Below are positions 6,424 through 12,203 of a stretch of DNA of 12,203 bases, in pieces. This stretch comes from Gemmobacter sp964439015 (GTDB lineage Bacteria > Pseudomonadota > Alphaproteobacteria > Rhodobacterales > Rhodobacteraceae): contig CAYTMV010000060.1 of the NCBI GenBank assembly GCA_964439015.1, positions 1 through 12,203 of the forward strand, written 5' to 3'. The notes under the pieces were generated by a model. It saw nothing but the letters and a program-made list of their open reading frames with translations, ran no database searches and was not told where the DNA came from. The first letter of the stretch is position 1. Every line of letters starts with the position of its first letter. The position numbers were made by a program, and so were the translations under genes.

Positions 6424-7166
6424 CAATCGCGCCCATCAAGACGCAACCGATACGCGATCTGGCGCAACATGCCGTGGAAGGTGCGCAATTCGGCTTGACT
6501 GAGACCCAGGCGCGCCCACATGTTGCGTAGCTGCAGTTTCATATGGGGCGCCTTGTCAGGCGGGTAAAAGAACCCGATTTCGTCAAGCCGCGTTTCGAAA
6601 TGGTCGGCCAGATGCTGGATGTCGGCGGCAGTGGCAAAGTCGCCATCGCGCGCCACCACCGCCCGTTCGGGCGCGACGCCGCCCCCCTGCCGCATCCATT
6701 CATATCCGGTCAGCAACACGCATTGCGCCAGATTGAGCGACGGAAACTCGGGGTTCACCGGCACGGTGACGATGGCATTGGCCAGTGCCACATCCTCGTT
6801 TTCCAGCCCCGTGCGCTCTGGCCCGAACAGGATGCCCACCCGCCGTCCTTCGGCCGCCATGGCGCGCACGCGCGACATCGCCTCCTCGGGGCTGAGGACC
6901 GGCTTGGTCAGGTCACGGTCACGGGCGGTGGTGGCCAGAACATAATCGCAATCGGCGACCGCCGCCGGCAGATCCGCAAACAGGCCCGCCTGATCCAGCA
7001 CCCGCCCCGCGCCCGACGCCATCGCCACCGCCTTGGACGAGGGCCAGCCGTCGCGCGGCGCCACCACCCGCATCCGGGTCAGGCCGAAATTCAGCATCGC
7101 GCGCGCAGCGGCGCCAATGTTCTCGCCCATTTGCGGCCGCACGAGGATCATCGCCGGTTCAATCAT
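6423..7166 (-). CDS. trmJ: TrmJ-like tRNA (cytidine/uridine-2'-O)-methyltransferase
   Basis: This SPOUT-class enzyme is expected to use S-adenosylmethionine to methylate the 2'-O of position 32 in tRNA. In the 247-residue product, motif 1 is NIGAAARAMLNFG (17-29) with the catalytic-type Arg22. Motif 2 is LFGPERTGL (113-121) and motif 3 is VPVNPEFPSLNLAQ (135-148), the last two forming the SAM-binding trefoil knot. The C-terminal 90 residues form the helical extension found in TrmJ. ATG 7166 is preferred because GGGAG at 7177-7173 lies 6 bases upstream; ATG 7172 directly abuts that motif. It diverges from the ThiE-like gene. A different SPOUT rRNA or tRNA target is possible, so the symbol is less sure than the family. 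Confidence 0.85.
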   Translation of the reverse strand: MIEPAMILVRPQMGENIGAAARAMLNFGLTRMRVVAPRDGWPSSKAVAMASGAGRVLDQAGLFADLPAAVADCDYVLATTARDRDLTKPVLSPEEAMSRVRAMAAEGRRVGILFGPERTGLENEDVALANAIVTVPVNPEFPSLNLAQCVLLTGYEWMRQGGGVAPERAVVARDGDFATAADIQHLADHFETRLDEIGFFYPPDKAPHMKLQLRNMWARLGLSQAELRTFHGMLRQIAYRLRLDGRD

Positions 7167-7272
7167 CGCCATCTCCCGATTTCTCGCGGCTGATAGGGCC
7201 CTGCGGGTCTTCGAGCAAGTGGCAAAGCCTCACGAAAGCCGCTATTGGGGGCGGATCAGGAAAGGACAGACC

Positions 7273-7893
7273 ATGGCCGAGACCGAACGCCCGCAGATCT
7301 ACCTCATCACGCCCCCCGCCTTCGAGCTGGAGGTATTTCCCGACCGGCTGGCCGCGGTTCTGGACACCGAGGAAGTGGCCTGCGTGCGCCTCGCGCTGGC
7401 CACCCGCGACGAAGACACGATCCTGCGCGCCGCCGACGCCCTGCGCGAGGTGACGATTGCGCGCGACGTGGCGCTGGTAATCGAGAACCACGCGATGCTG
7501 GTCGAGCGTCTGGGTCTGGATGGCGTCCACCTGACCGACGGCGCCCGCCAGATCCGCAAGCTGCGCAAGGATCTGGGGCAGGATGCGATCATCGGTGCCT
7601 TCTGCGGCACGACCCGCCACGAGGGGATGACGGCCGCCGAAGTCGGCGCGGACTATGTCAGCTTCGGCCCCGTCGGTGCGACCCAGCTGGGCACCGGCGC
7701 GCAAGCCGAATTCGAGCTGTTCGAATGGTGGAGCGAGATGATCGAGGTGCCGGTTGTGGCCGAAGGCGCGCTGAGTGCGGATCTGGTGGCAAAGCTGGGC
7801 CCGGTCACCGACTTTTTCGGGATCGGCGAGGAAATCTGGCGCGCGCCGGATGCGGCGGCGGCGCTGAAGGCCCTGCTGGCGCCCTTGGGCTGA
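7273..7893 (+). CDS. ThiE/TenI-fold protein, divergent thiamine phosphate synthase paralogue
   Basis: A 206-residue TIM-barrel protein of the thiamine phosphate synthase/TenI family (IYLITPP at the N-terminus, GLDGVHLTDGARQIRKLRK at 81-99, GAFCGTTRHEGMTAAEVGADYVSFGPVG at 108-135). True ThiE joins a thiazole phosphate to HMP-PP. Several of its active-site signatures are altered here. The Q-R-K pyrophosphate-binding strand reads CVRLALAT, the Asn-Asp pair reads Asn-His (72-73), the GQxD after GVHL reads TDGA, and the TxTK phosphate loop reads GATQLG. It may have lost synthase activity or act on another substrate. ATG 7273 has AAGGA 8 bases upstream. It stands alone, diverging from the trmJ-like gene. 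Family assignment is fairly sure; function is not. Confidence 0.75.
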   Translation: MAETERPQIYLITPPAFELEVFPDRLAAVLDTEEVACVRLALATRDEDTILRAADALREVTIARDVALVIENHAMLVERLGLDGVHLTDGARQIRKLRKDLGQDAIIGAFCGTTRHEGMTAAEVGADYVSFGPVGATQLGTGAQAEFELFEWWSEMIEVPVVAEGALSADLVAKLGPVTDFFGIGEEIWRAPDAAAALKALLAPLG

Positions 7894-7903
7894 CCGCCCA
7901 TTT

Positions 7904-7992
7904 CGGGGGGCTCTGCCCCCCGCCTGCGGCTTCCCCCGGGATATTTGCGTCTGAATGATGCGCATGGCGGGTTCACCATGACCCAAATACCC
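7904..7992. repeat. GC hairpin with paired, opposed TATTTG motifs (convergent intergenic element)
   Basis: The stem CGGGGGGC/GCCCCCCG (7904-7911 with 7915-7922) is perfect over 8 bp with loop TCT and begins 10 bases after the ThiE-like stop. It is followed by CCCCCGGGATATTTGCGTC and ATGATG to 7960. Facing it on the minus strand, 7992-7974 reads GGGTATTTGGGTCATGGTG, just after the olsA stop. Each gene of this convergent pair therefore ends near a copy of the same motif. The hairpin probably terminates the ThiE-like transcript. A relative of the element lies between proB and proA. From memory, similar strings are common between Rhodobacteraceae genes; this was not checked. Confidence 0.7.
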
Positions 7993-8002
7993 ATTCGAAG
8001 GG

Positions 8003-8827
8003 TCAGGCAGGCGCGTAGGGGTGGCTGGTGCGGATCACCCTTTCACAATGTGAGGCCAGCGCCTTGCGATTCTCGAAGCCGTCGACCGGCACCGGCGGGT
8101 GGAAGATCACCTCGACCCGGCCCTGACGGCGCGCCGCCAGAACCTGCATCAGATGCGGCGCGAAATCCATGTTGCCCCACCAGCCGTAAAAGCGGGGGTC
8201 CTCACTCTCGGGCGGGTGATAGACCACGGTGGTGGGCTGGATCTGCATCACATGCTCCATGCCATGCGTCCAGAAGGCGGCAAACAGACTGGACTTGAAC
8301 GGCAGCACCCGCCGGGTATCCGTCGAGGTGCCCTCAGGGAAGAACAGCAGCAGATGGCCTGCCCGCAGCCGCTCTTCGAACTGGGACTGCTGAAGCCGCG
8401 CCTCGGTGCTGCGACGATTGATGAACAGCGTGCCTGTGGCGCGAGCCAGCCAGCCGATGCCGGGCCAGCCCGCCACGTCGGATTTGGAGACGAAATAGAT
8501 GCGGGCCGCCGCGTTCAGCGAGAAGATGTCGAGCCATCCGGCATGGTTGGCGACGATCGCGCCGGGGCCGCGCATCGGCCGGCCGGTGACCTTGTAGCCG
8601 AAGCCGAAGATCCGCATTGCCGCGCGGCATACGGTCTGCGTGACATGCGGTGTCCAGGGACGGGCGGGGCCGAACAGCGGGCGCTCGATCAAGCGCAGCG
8701 CCAGCAGGATCAGCAGGCCGCCATAGGCCACAAGCGCCAACGCCAGACCGCGCAGGCCCAGACGCACCCATCCGGCGGCCGTGATCCGCGCAGGCTGGGG
8801 CGGCGGCGCCTCCGACCAGCCGGTCAT
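8003..8827 (-). CDS. olsA: Lyso-ornithine lipid O-acyltransferase (PlsC family)
   Basis: OlsA adds the second fatty acyl chain to lyso-ornithine lipid at the inner membrane, from acyl-ACP. The 274-residue product has one hydrophobic segment near 26-46, the acyltransferase HX4D motif as NHAGWLD (His95, Asp100), a second block GTLFINRR (132-139), and FPEGTS (163-168), all typical of the PlsC/LPLAT family. By sequence alone it could be a 1-acyl-glycerol-3-phosphate acyltransferase. The olsA call rests on its 4-bp ATGA overlap with the upstream olsB gene, the usual olsBA order. It ends at 8003, facing the ThiE-like gene. Confidence 0.85.
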   Translation of the reverse strand: MTGWSEAPPPQPARITAAGWVRLGLRGLALALVAYGGLLILLALRLIERPLFGPARPWTPHVTQTVCRAAMRIFGFGYKVTGRPMRGPGAIVANHAGWLDIFSLNAAARIYFVSKSDVAGWPGIGWLARATGTLFINRRSTEARLQQSQFEERLRAGHLLLFFPEGTSTDTRRVLPFKSSLFAAFWTHGMEHVMQIQPTTVVYHPPESEDPRFYGWWGNMDFAPHLMQVLAARRQGRVEVIFHPPVPVDGFENRKALASHCERVIRTSHPYAPA

Positions 8828-9609
8828 TCAGTGCGCTCCTGCCGCTTCAGGTAATGGGCGCGGTGCTTTGCGCTCATCCGCGCGGTGTCCATCACCAGAC
8901 AGACATCGGTGGTGTTGAACTGATGGTCCACCCAGGCCCCCTCGCCTACAAAACCGCCCAACCGGAGATACGCCTTGATCAGCGGTGGCACCGAGGCCAT
9001 CGCGGCCCGGCGGTCATAACTGCCCTCGGGCAGGCGGTCCATCGCCACGCCATGCGGCGGCTTTGCCCGCACGCGCAGGGCTTGGGGCGCCAGGTGGTTC
9101 TGCGCCAGCAGGCTGAGCGCCGGCGCCAGCGCCTCGACATCAGTGCCGTGGAAGCTTGCGGTGCCGAACATCACCTCCACGCCGTGGCGCAGCACATAAT
9201 CTGCCAGCCCGTTCCACAGATGCATCAACCCTGTGCCGCCGCGATAGTCAGGATGGATGCAGGACCGTCCCAACTCCATCAGTCGCCGGCCCGAGCTGCG
9301 CAGGGGCGTGAGGTCATATTCGCCCTCCGAATAGAAAGCCGAGCCGGGGGGCAGCGCGTCCGAGCGCAGCAGGCGATAGACACCCACAACCTGATCCTGC
9401 GTCAGGGCATCGCGGCGGGTGTCGATCAGCAACAGGTGGTCGAAAAGGGGATCGAAAGCGTCCCGCTCCAGCCGATGGGCGTGATCGACCAGCGGTCCAT
9501 CGGCGCCCAGCTCTTCGACGAACACCTGATAGCGCAGCCGTTGCGCTGCGATCAGATCCTCTGACCCTTCGGCAAGGCGCACCACGAAAAACCCGTCCTC
9601 GCCGATCAT
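8824..9609 (-). CDS. olsB: L-ornithine N(alpha)-acyltransferase
   Basis: OlsB transfers a 3-hydroxyacyl chain from acyl-ACP to the alpha amino group of ornithine, the first step to the phosphorus-free ornithine lipids. The 261-residue product has the GNAT-like OlsB/hemolysin-like fold. Blocks are RLRYQVFVEELG (24-35), VVGVYRLLR (74-82), LMELGRSCIHPDYRGG (110-125, the acyl donor-binding part) and FGTASFHGTD (148-157). ATG 9609 has AGGGAGG about 6 bases upstream. The gene is the first of an olsB-olsA pair joined by an ATGA overlap. Phosphate control is known for olsB in some bacteria, but I see no clear Pho box upstream. Confidence is high for the family and good for the symbol. Confidence 0.88.
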   Translation of the reverse strand: MIGEDGFFVVRLAEGSEDLIAAQRLRYQVFVEELGADGPLVDHAHRLERDAFDPLFDHLLLIDTRRDALTQDQVVGVYRLLRSDALPPGSAFYSEGEYDLTPLRSSGRRLMELGRSCIHPDYRGGTGLMHLWNGLADYVLRHGVEVMFGTASFHGTDVEALAPALSLLAQNHLAPQALRVRAKPPHGVAMDRLPEGSYDRRAAMASVPPLIKAYLRLGGFVGEGAWVDHQFNTTDVCLVMDTARMSAKHRAHYLKRQERTE

Positions 9610-9642
9610 CCGCGCCCTCCCTGCCTTCCCGGCCTTGCGCGC

Positions 9643-9671
9643 CTTCTAGGCAAGGGCGGCGCACGATGCAA
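9643..9671 (-). promoter_or_regulatory. Possible olsB promoter
   Basis: On the minus strand TTGCAT (9671-9666) and TAGAAG (9648-9643) are 17 bp apart, a fair sigma70-like spacing though both boxes are imperfect. The transcript would start near 9635, about 25 bases before the olsB start. Confidence 0.25.
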
Positions 9672-9728
9672 CCGCCGCGCCCTCTTGCGCGCAGTTGCAA
9701 AAGGATGGCCCCCCGCCCATAGTGCGGA

Positions 9729-9914
9729 TCACTGGTCGTGCAACCATTGCAGCGTGACCCGCCGGCCGTCGATCACAACCTTGCCTTGATGTTCAAAGTT
9801 CACCGTCACCCGTGCCCCGATCCGCGATTGCACCTGTCCCAGCCCCCAATCGGGCTGGTCTGGATGGCGCACCAGCGCGCCGGGTTCGAGATGGTCGAAC
9901 ATGCCTTCTTCCAT
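9729..9914 (-). CDS. DUF3553 family small protein
   Basis: A 61-residue protein with the DUF3553 pattern HLEPGALVRHPDQPDWGLGQVQS (8-30) then VTVNFEHQGKVVIDGRRVTLQWL (37-59), a small beta-barrel of unknown function. It resembles the Tudor-like modules found at the C-termini of UvrD-type helicases and in CarD-like RNA polymerase-binding proteins, so nucleic-acid or polymerase contact is conceivable but unproven. I chose ATG 9914 because AAAGGG lies 5 bases upstream; Met5 (9902) is the next in frame and too close to its GAAGG. It diverges from chpT with only 25 bp between the start codons. That puts each promoter inside the other gene. Confidence 0.8.
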   Translation of the reverse strand: MEEGMFDHLEPGALVRHPDQPDWGLGQVQSRIGARVTVNFEHQGKVVIDGRRVTLQWLHDQ

Positions 9915-9939
9915 GGCGGCCCTTTCTGTGGAGTATCCC
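9915..9939. promoter_or_regulatory. 25-bp divergent spacer between DUF3553 gene and chpT
   Basis: The spacer holds both ribosome binding sites, AAAGGG for the minus gene (about 9925-9920) and GGAG for chpT (about 9930-9933). No room remains for a promoter, so at least one -35/-10 region must lie within the opposite coding sequence. Confidence 0.75.
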
Positions 9940-10527
9940 ATGTCTGACACGCCCGACCTCAGCGCCCTGATCGGCTCGCGCATCTGCCATGACCTTATCA
10001 GCCCGATCGGCGCGATCGGCAACGGGGTGGAACTGCTGATGATGGAGGGCCGCGCCGGGCCTGAGGTCACGCTGATCGCTGAAAGCGTGGCGGCGGCCAA
10101 TGCGCGGATCCGCTTTTTCCGTCTGGCCTTCGGCGCGACCGGCCCGCAGCCGGTATCGCGCGCCGAAGTGGCGGGCATGCTGGCCGATCTGACGCGTGGC
10201 GGTCGCCTGAGTGTCGAATGGCAGCCCGCGACCGATCAGCCGCGCGGTATGGTCAAGCTGGCGCTGCTGTCGTTCCTGTGCATGGAAACGTTGATGCCCT
10301 ATGGCGGCAGGATCGTGATGGCCGAGACCGAGGGCCGCTGGACCGTGACCGGCACGTCCGAAAAGTTTCGCGCCGCCCCCGACTGGTGGCTGGCGCTGGA
10401 GGGGGCGCCCCCCGCCGGGATCACTGCAGCACAGGTCCAGTTTCTGGTCCTGCCGCAAGAGGCACGCGACCAGGGCCGCAGCCTGACCGCTGCCCGCGAT
10501 GCGGGCCGGCTGCTGATCGCTTTCTGA
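9940..10527 (+). CDS. chpT: Histidine phosphotransferase ChpT
   Basis: ChpT passes phosphoryl groups from the hybrid kinase CckA to CtrA and CpdR, controlling the cell cycle, motility and gene transfer agents in Alphaproteobacteria. The 195-residue product begins DLSALIGSRICHDLISPIGAIGNGVELL, the dimerisation helix with phospho-acceptor His17. A second helix (SVAAANARIRFFRLAFG) completes the helical hairpin, and a degenerate HATPase-like C-terminal domain follows from about 85, without ATP-binding N and G boxes. Length fits ChpT. ATG 9940 has GGAG 6 bases upstream; the frame is open back to 9901, but that would overlap the DUF3553 gene. It ends 3 bp from the end of convergent proA. Confidence 0.88.
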   Translation: MSDTPDLSALIGSRICHDLISPIGAIGNGVELLMMEGRAGPEVTLIAESVAAANARIRFFRLAFGATGPQPVSRAEVAGMLADLTRGGRLSVEWQPATDQPRGMVKLALLSFLCMETLMPYGGRIVMAETEGRWTVTGTSEKFRAAPDWWLALEGAPPAGITAAQVQFLVLPQEARDQGRSLTAARDAGRLLIAF

Positions 10528-10530
10528 GCG

Positions 10531-11787
10531 TCAGGCCCGGCAGCTGCCGTTGCCGGTCACCAGATACTTGAAACTTGTCAGCTGCTCGGCACCCACCGGG
10601 CCGCGCGCGTGCATCTTGCCGGTGGCAATGCCGATTTCGGCGCCCATGCCGAACTCGCCGCCATCGGCAAACTGCGTGCTTGCATTGCGCATGAGGATTG
10701 CGCTGTCCAGCCGCTGGAAAAACCGCGCGGCGGTGGCATCGTTTTCCGTCAGGATGCTTTCGGTATGGCTGGAGCCGTAGCGGCGGATATGCGCGATCGC
10801 GCCATCGACCCCGTCGACGATCCGGGCGGCCATGATCATGTCCAGAAACTCGCGGCCGAAATCTTCGGGGTTGGCCGGCACGGTTCCGGCGACCTGCAGC
10901 AGATCGCCCTCAGCCCGCACCTCGACACCGGCAGCGATCAGGTCTTCCAGCAACACGCCGCCATGGCGCTGCCAGAAACCACGGTCGATCAGCAGACATT
11001 CCGCTGCGCCACAGATGCCGGTGCGGCGGGTCTTGGCGTTCAGCACCACACGGCGCGCCATTTCCAGATCGGCGTCGCGGTCGGCGTAGACGTGGCAGAT
11101 GCCTTCCAGATGCGCAAAAACCGGCACCCGCGCCTCTTTCTGGACAAGGCCGACCAGACCCTTGCCGCCCCGCGGCACGATCACGTCGATATGCTCGACC
11201 GCCTGCAACATCGCTGAAACCATCGCCCGATCCCGGGTCGGAATCAGCTGGATCGCCGCTTCGGGCAGACCAGCCTTGCACAGTCCCTCTACCATGCAGG
11301 CATGGATCGCCACCGAGGAATGCAGACTTTCCGATCCGCCCCGCAGGATCACCGCATTGCCCGCCTTCAGGCACAGCGCACCGGCATCGGCGGTGACATT
11401 CGGACGGCTTTCATAGATCACCCCGACAACCCCGAGCGGCGTTGCCACCCGCTGGATATGCAGGCCCGTCGGGCGATCCCACGCTGCCAGAACCCGCCCC
11501 ACCGGATCGGGTTGATCGGCAATCGCGCGCAGGCCGGCGATGATGCCCCCCAACCGCGCCTCGTCCAGCTGCAGGCGGTCGAGCATCGCGGGCGTCAGAC
11601 CCTTTTCGGTGGCATGGTCCAGATCCTTCGCATTGGCGGCCAGAATCTCGGCCTGCCGGGCAAAAACCGCCTCGGCCGCCGCCAGCAGTGCCGCGCGCTT
11701 GACCTCGGACGGAGCATAAGCCAGCTCCTGTGCGGCAGCCCGCGCCGCCCGCCCGATCTGTGCCATCATCGCCGCCGCGTCTTCCAT
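10531..11787 (-). CDS. proA: Glutamate-5-semialdehyde dehydrogenase (gamma-glutamyl phosphate reductase)
   Basis: ProA reduces gamma-glutamyl phosphate with NADPH to glutamate-5-semialdehyde, the second step of proline synthesis. The 418-residue product has the full aldehyde dehydrogenase-like layout. Blocks include GVVGVIYESRPNVTADAGALCLKAGNAVILRGG (119-151), IDVIVPRGGKGLV (200-212), the catalytic Cys259 in NAKTRRTGICGA (250-261), and GMGAEIGIATGKMHARGPVG (380-399). ATG 11787 has AAAGGG 6 bases upstream; in-frame ATGs at 11805 and 11802 lie in the TATTTG element and lack a site. It follows proB in the classic proBA order, with a 69-bp spacer carrying a strong hairpin. Confidence 0.96.
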   Translation of the reverse strand: MEDAAAMMAQIGRAARAAAQELAYAPSEVKRAALLAAAEAVFARQAEILAANAKDLDHATEKGLTPAMLDRLQLDEARLGGIIAGLRAIADQPDPVGRVLAAWDRPTGLHIQRVATPLGVVGVIYESRPNVTADAGALCLKAGNAVILRGGSESLHSSVAIHACMVEGLCKAGLPEAAIQLIPTRDRAMVSAMLQAVEHIDVIVPRGGKGLVGLVQKEARVPVFAHLEGICHVYADRDADLEMARRVVLNAKTRRTGICGAAECLLIDRGFWQRHGGVLLEDLIAAGVEVRAEGDLLQVAGTVPANPEDFGREFLDMIMAARIVDGVDGAIAHIRRYGSSHTESILTENDATAARFFQRLDSAILMRNASTQFADGGEFGMGAEIGIATGKMHARGPVGAEQLTSFKYLVTGNGSCRA

Positions 11788-11856
11788 CGCCCGCCCTTTC
11801 ATCATGACCCAAATACCCTCGGGGGTGCGGGGGCAGACAGCCCCCGCCTGCGCCCT
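11788..11856 (-). repeat. proB-proA intercistronic hairpin plus GGGTATTTG element
   Basis: Read on the minus strand, a perfect 8-bp stem GCGGGGGC/GCCCCCGC (11847-11840 with 11834-11827, loop of 5) begins 9 bases after the proB stop. It is followed by CACCCCCGAGGGTATTTG and then GGTCATGATG AAAGGG, the last being the proA ribosome binding site. The 16-mer CATGACCCAAATACCC (plus strand, 11803-11818) recurs exactly at 7977-7992. It could attenuate or stabilise the proBA transcript. Confidence 0.7.
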
Positions 11857-12203
11857 TCAGACCGCCATGTCGTCGCGGTGGATCAGCGCCGCCCGACCGG
11901 AATAGCCCAGGATCCCCTCGATCTCGCCCGAGCGGTGCCCGGCAATCGCCCGCGCCTCGTCCGAGGTATAGCGGATCAGCCCGCGCCCCAGCTCGGCCCC
12001 GTCAGGGCCAAGGATAGACACCGCCTCGCCACGGCCAAAACCGCCATCGACGGCCACCACGCCGGCCGGCAACAGGCTGCGCCCGTCGGCCAACGCCTGC
12101 ACCGCACCCGCATCCAGCCGCACCGCACCGCGCGGCTTCATCGCATGGATCCACCGCTTGCGCGCCACTTGCGGGCTGCCCTCGGCCACAAACCAGGTCC
12201 GCG
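11857..12203 (-). CDS. proB: Glutamate 5-kinase, C-terminal part (5' end beyond the window)
   Basis: ProB phosphorylates glutamate to gamma-glutamyl phosphate, the first and feedback-inhibited step of proline synthesis. Only the last 115 or so residues are present. They show the end of the kinase domain (TWFVAEGSPQVARKRWI) and the C-terminal PUA domain: GAVRLDAGAVQAL, GRSLLPAGVVAVDGGFGRGEAVSI, GRGLIRYTSDEARAI, and the ending ILGYSGRAALIHRDDMAV. The frame is open to the window edge. proA follows directly. Confidence 0.95.
   Translation of the reverse strand, partial: RTWFVAEGSPQVARKRWIHAMKPRGAVRLDAGAVQALADGRSLLPAGVVAVDGGFGRGEAVSILGPDGAELGRGLIRYTSDEARAIAGHRSGEIEGILGYSGRAALIHRDDMAV

Noticed and set aside
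5689..6498. A repetitive plus-strand frame opposite the RTX gene, at first sight a repeat protein
   Set aside because: Its periodicity is the reverse complement of the RTX nonapeptides; the minus-strand protein matches a known repeat exactly.
1..12203. tRNA, rRNA, IS elements, prophage or CRISPR
   Set aside because: No cloverleaf-like stretch, transposase, inverted-repeat-bounded insertion, phage gene or repeat-spacer array was recognised on either strand.

Overview
The window looks like core chromosome of an alphaproteobacterium of the Rhodobacteraceae (Rhodobacter/Paracoccus/Roseobacter type). The grounds are high GC with strong G/C third positions, a ChpT histidine phosphotransferase of the CckA-ChpT-CtrA relay, a CtaA-type heme A synthase, an olsB-olsA pair for ornithine lipids, a bactofilin, and GC-hairpin plus GGGTATTTG intergenic elements. 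It is draft sequence: a run of exactly 100 N at 3354-3453 interrupts one gene. No taxonomic search was possible, so the family call is inference.

Left part (1-5527). A bactofilin (+) converges on a PaaI-like hotdog thioesterase (-), overlapping by 20 bp. The thioesterase diverges from an ECHDC3-like enoyl-CoA hydratase-family gene (+). The divergent start region between them is present as a perfect 98-bp tandem duplication. The hydratase-like gene converges on an MFS gene, sharing a CTAG stop palindrome. On the minus strand ctaA, an M32 carboxypeptidase (with the gap) and the MFS gene form a tight operon, each junction a 4-bp ATGA or GTGA overlap.

Middle (5528-8002). A small secreted-type RTX protein made almost only of nonapeptide repeats (-) lies between ctaA and a TrmJ-like tRNA methyltransferase (-). 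The latter diverges from a ThiE-fold gene (+) that lacks most thiamine phosphate synthase active-site residues. An intergenic patch with a GC hairpin and two oppositely oriented TATTTG motifs follows.

Right part (8003-12203). olsB and olsA (-) overlap by 4 bp and should make ornithine lipids. Next come a 61-residue DUF3553 protein (-) and chpT (+), whose start codons are only 25 bp apart. chpT converges on proA (-), which follows proB (-, cut by the window end). The proB-proA gap carries another hairpin plus GGGTATTTG element that runs into the proA ribosome binding site.

Most of this is ordinary housekeeping DNA, and I do not see a clear undescribed system (no defence island, phage, IS or CRISPR). 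The points most worth a second look are the 98-bp promoter duplication (real, or an assembly join), the recurrent GGGTATTTG element, the degenerate ThiE paralogue and the minimal RTX protein.
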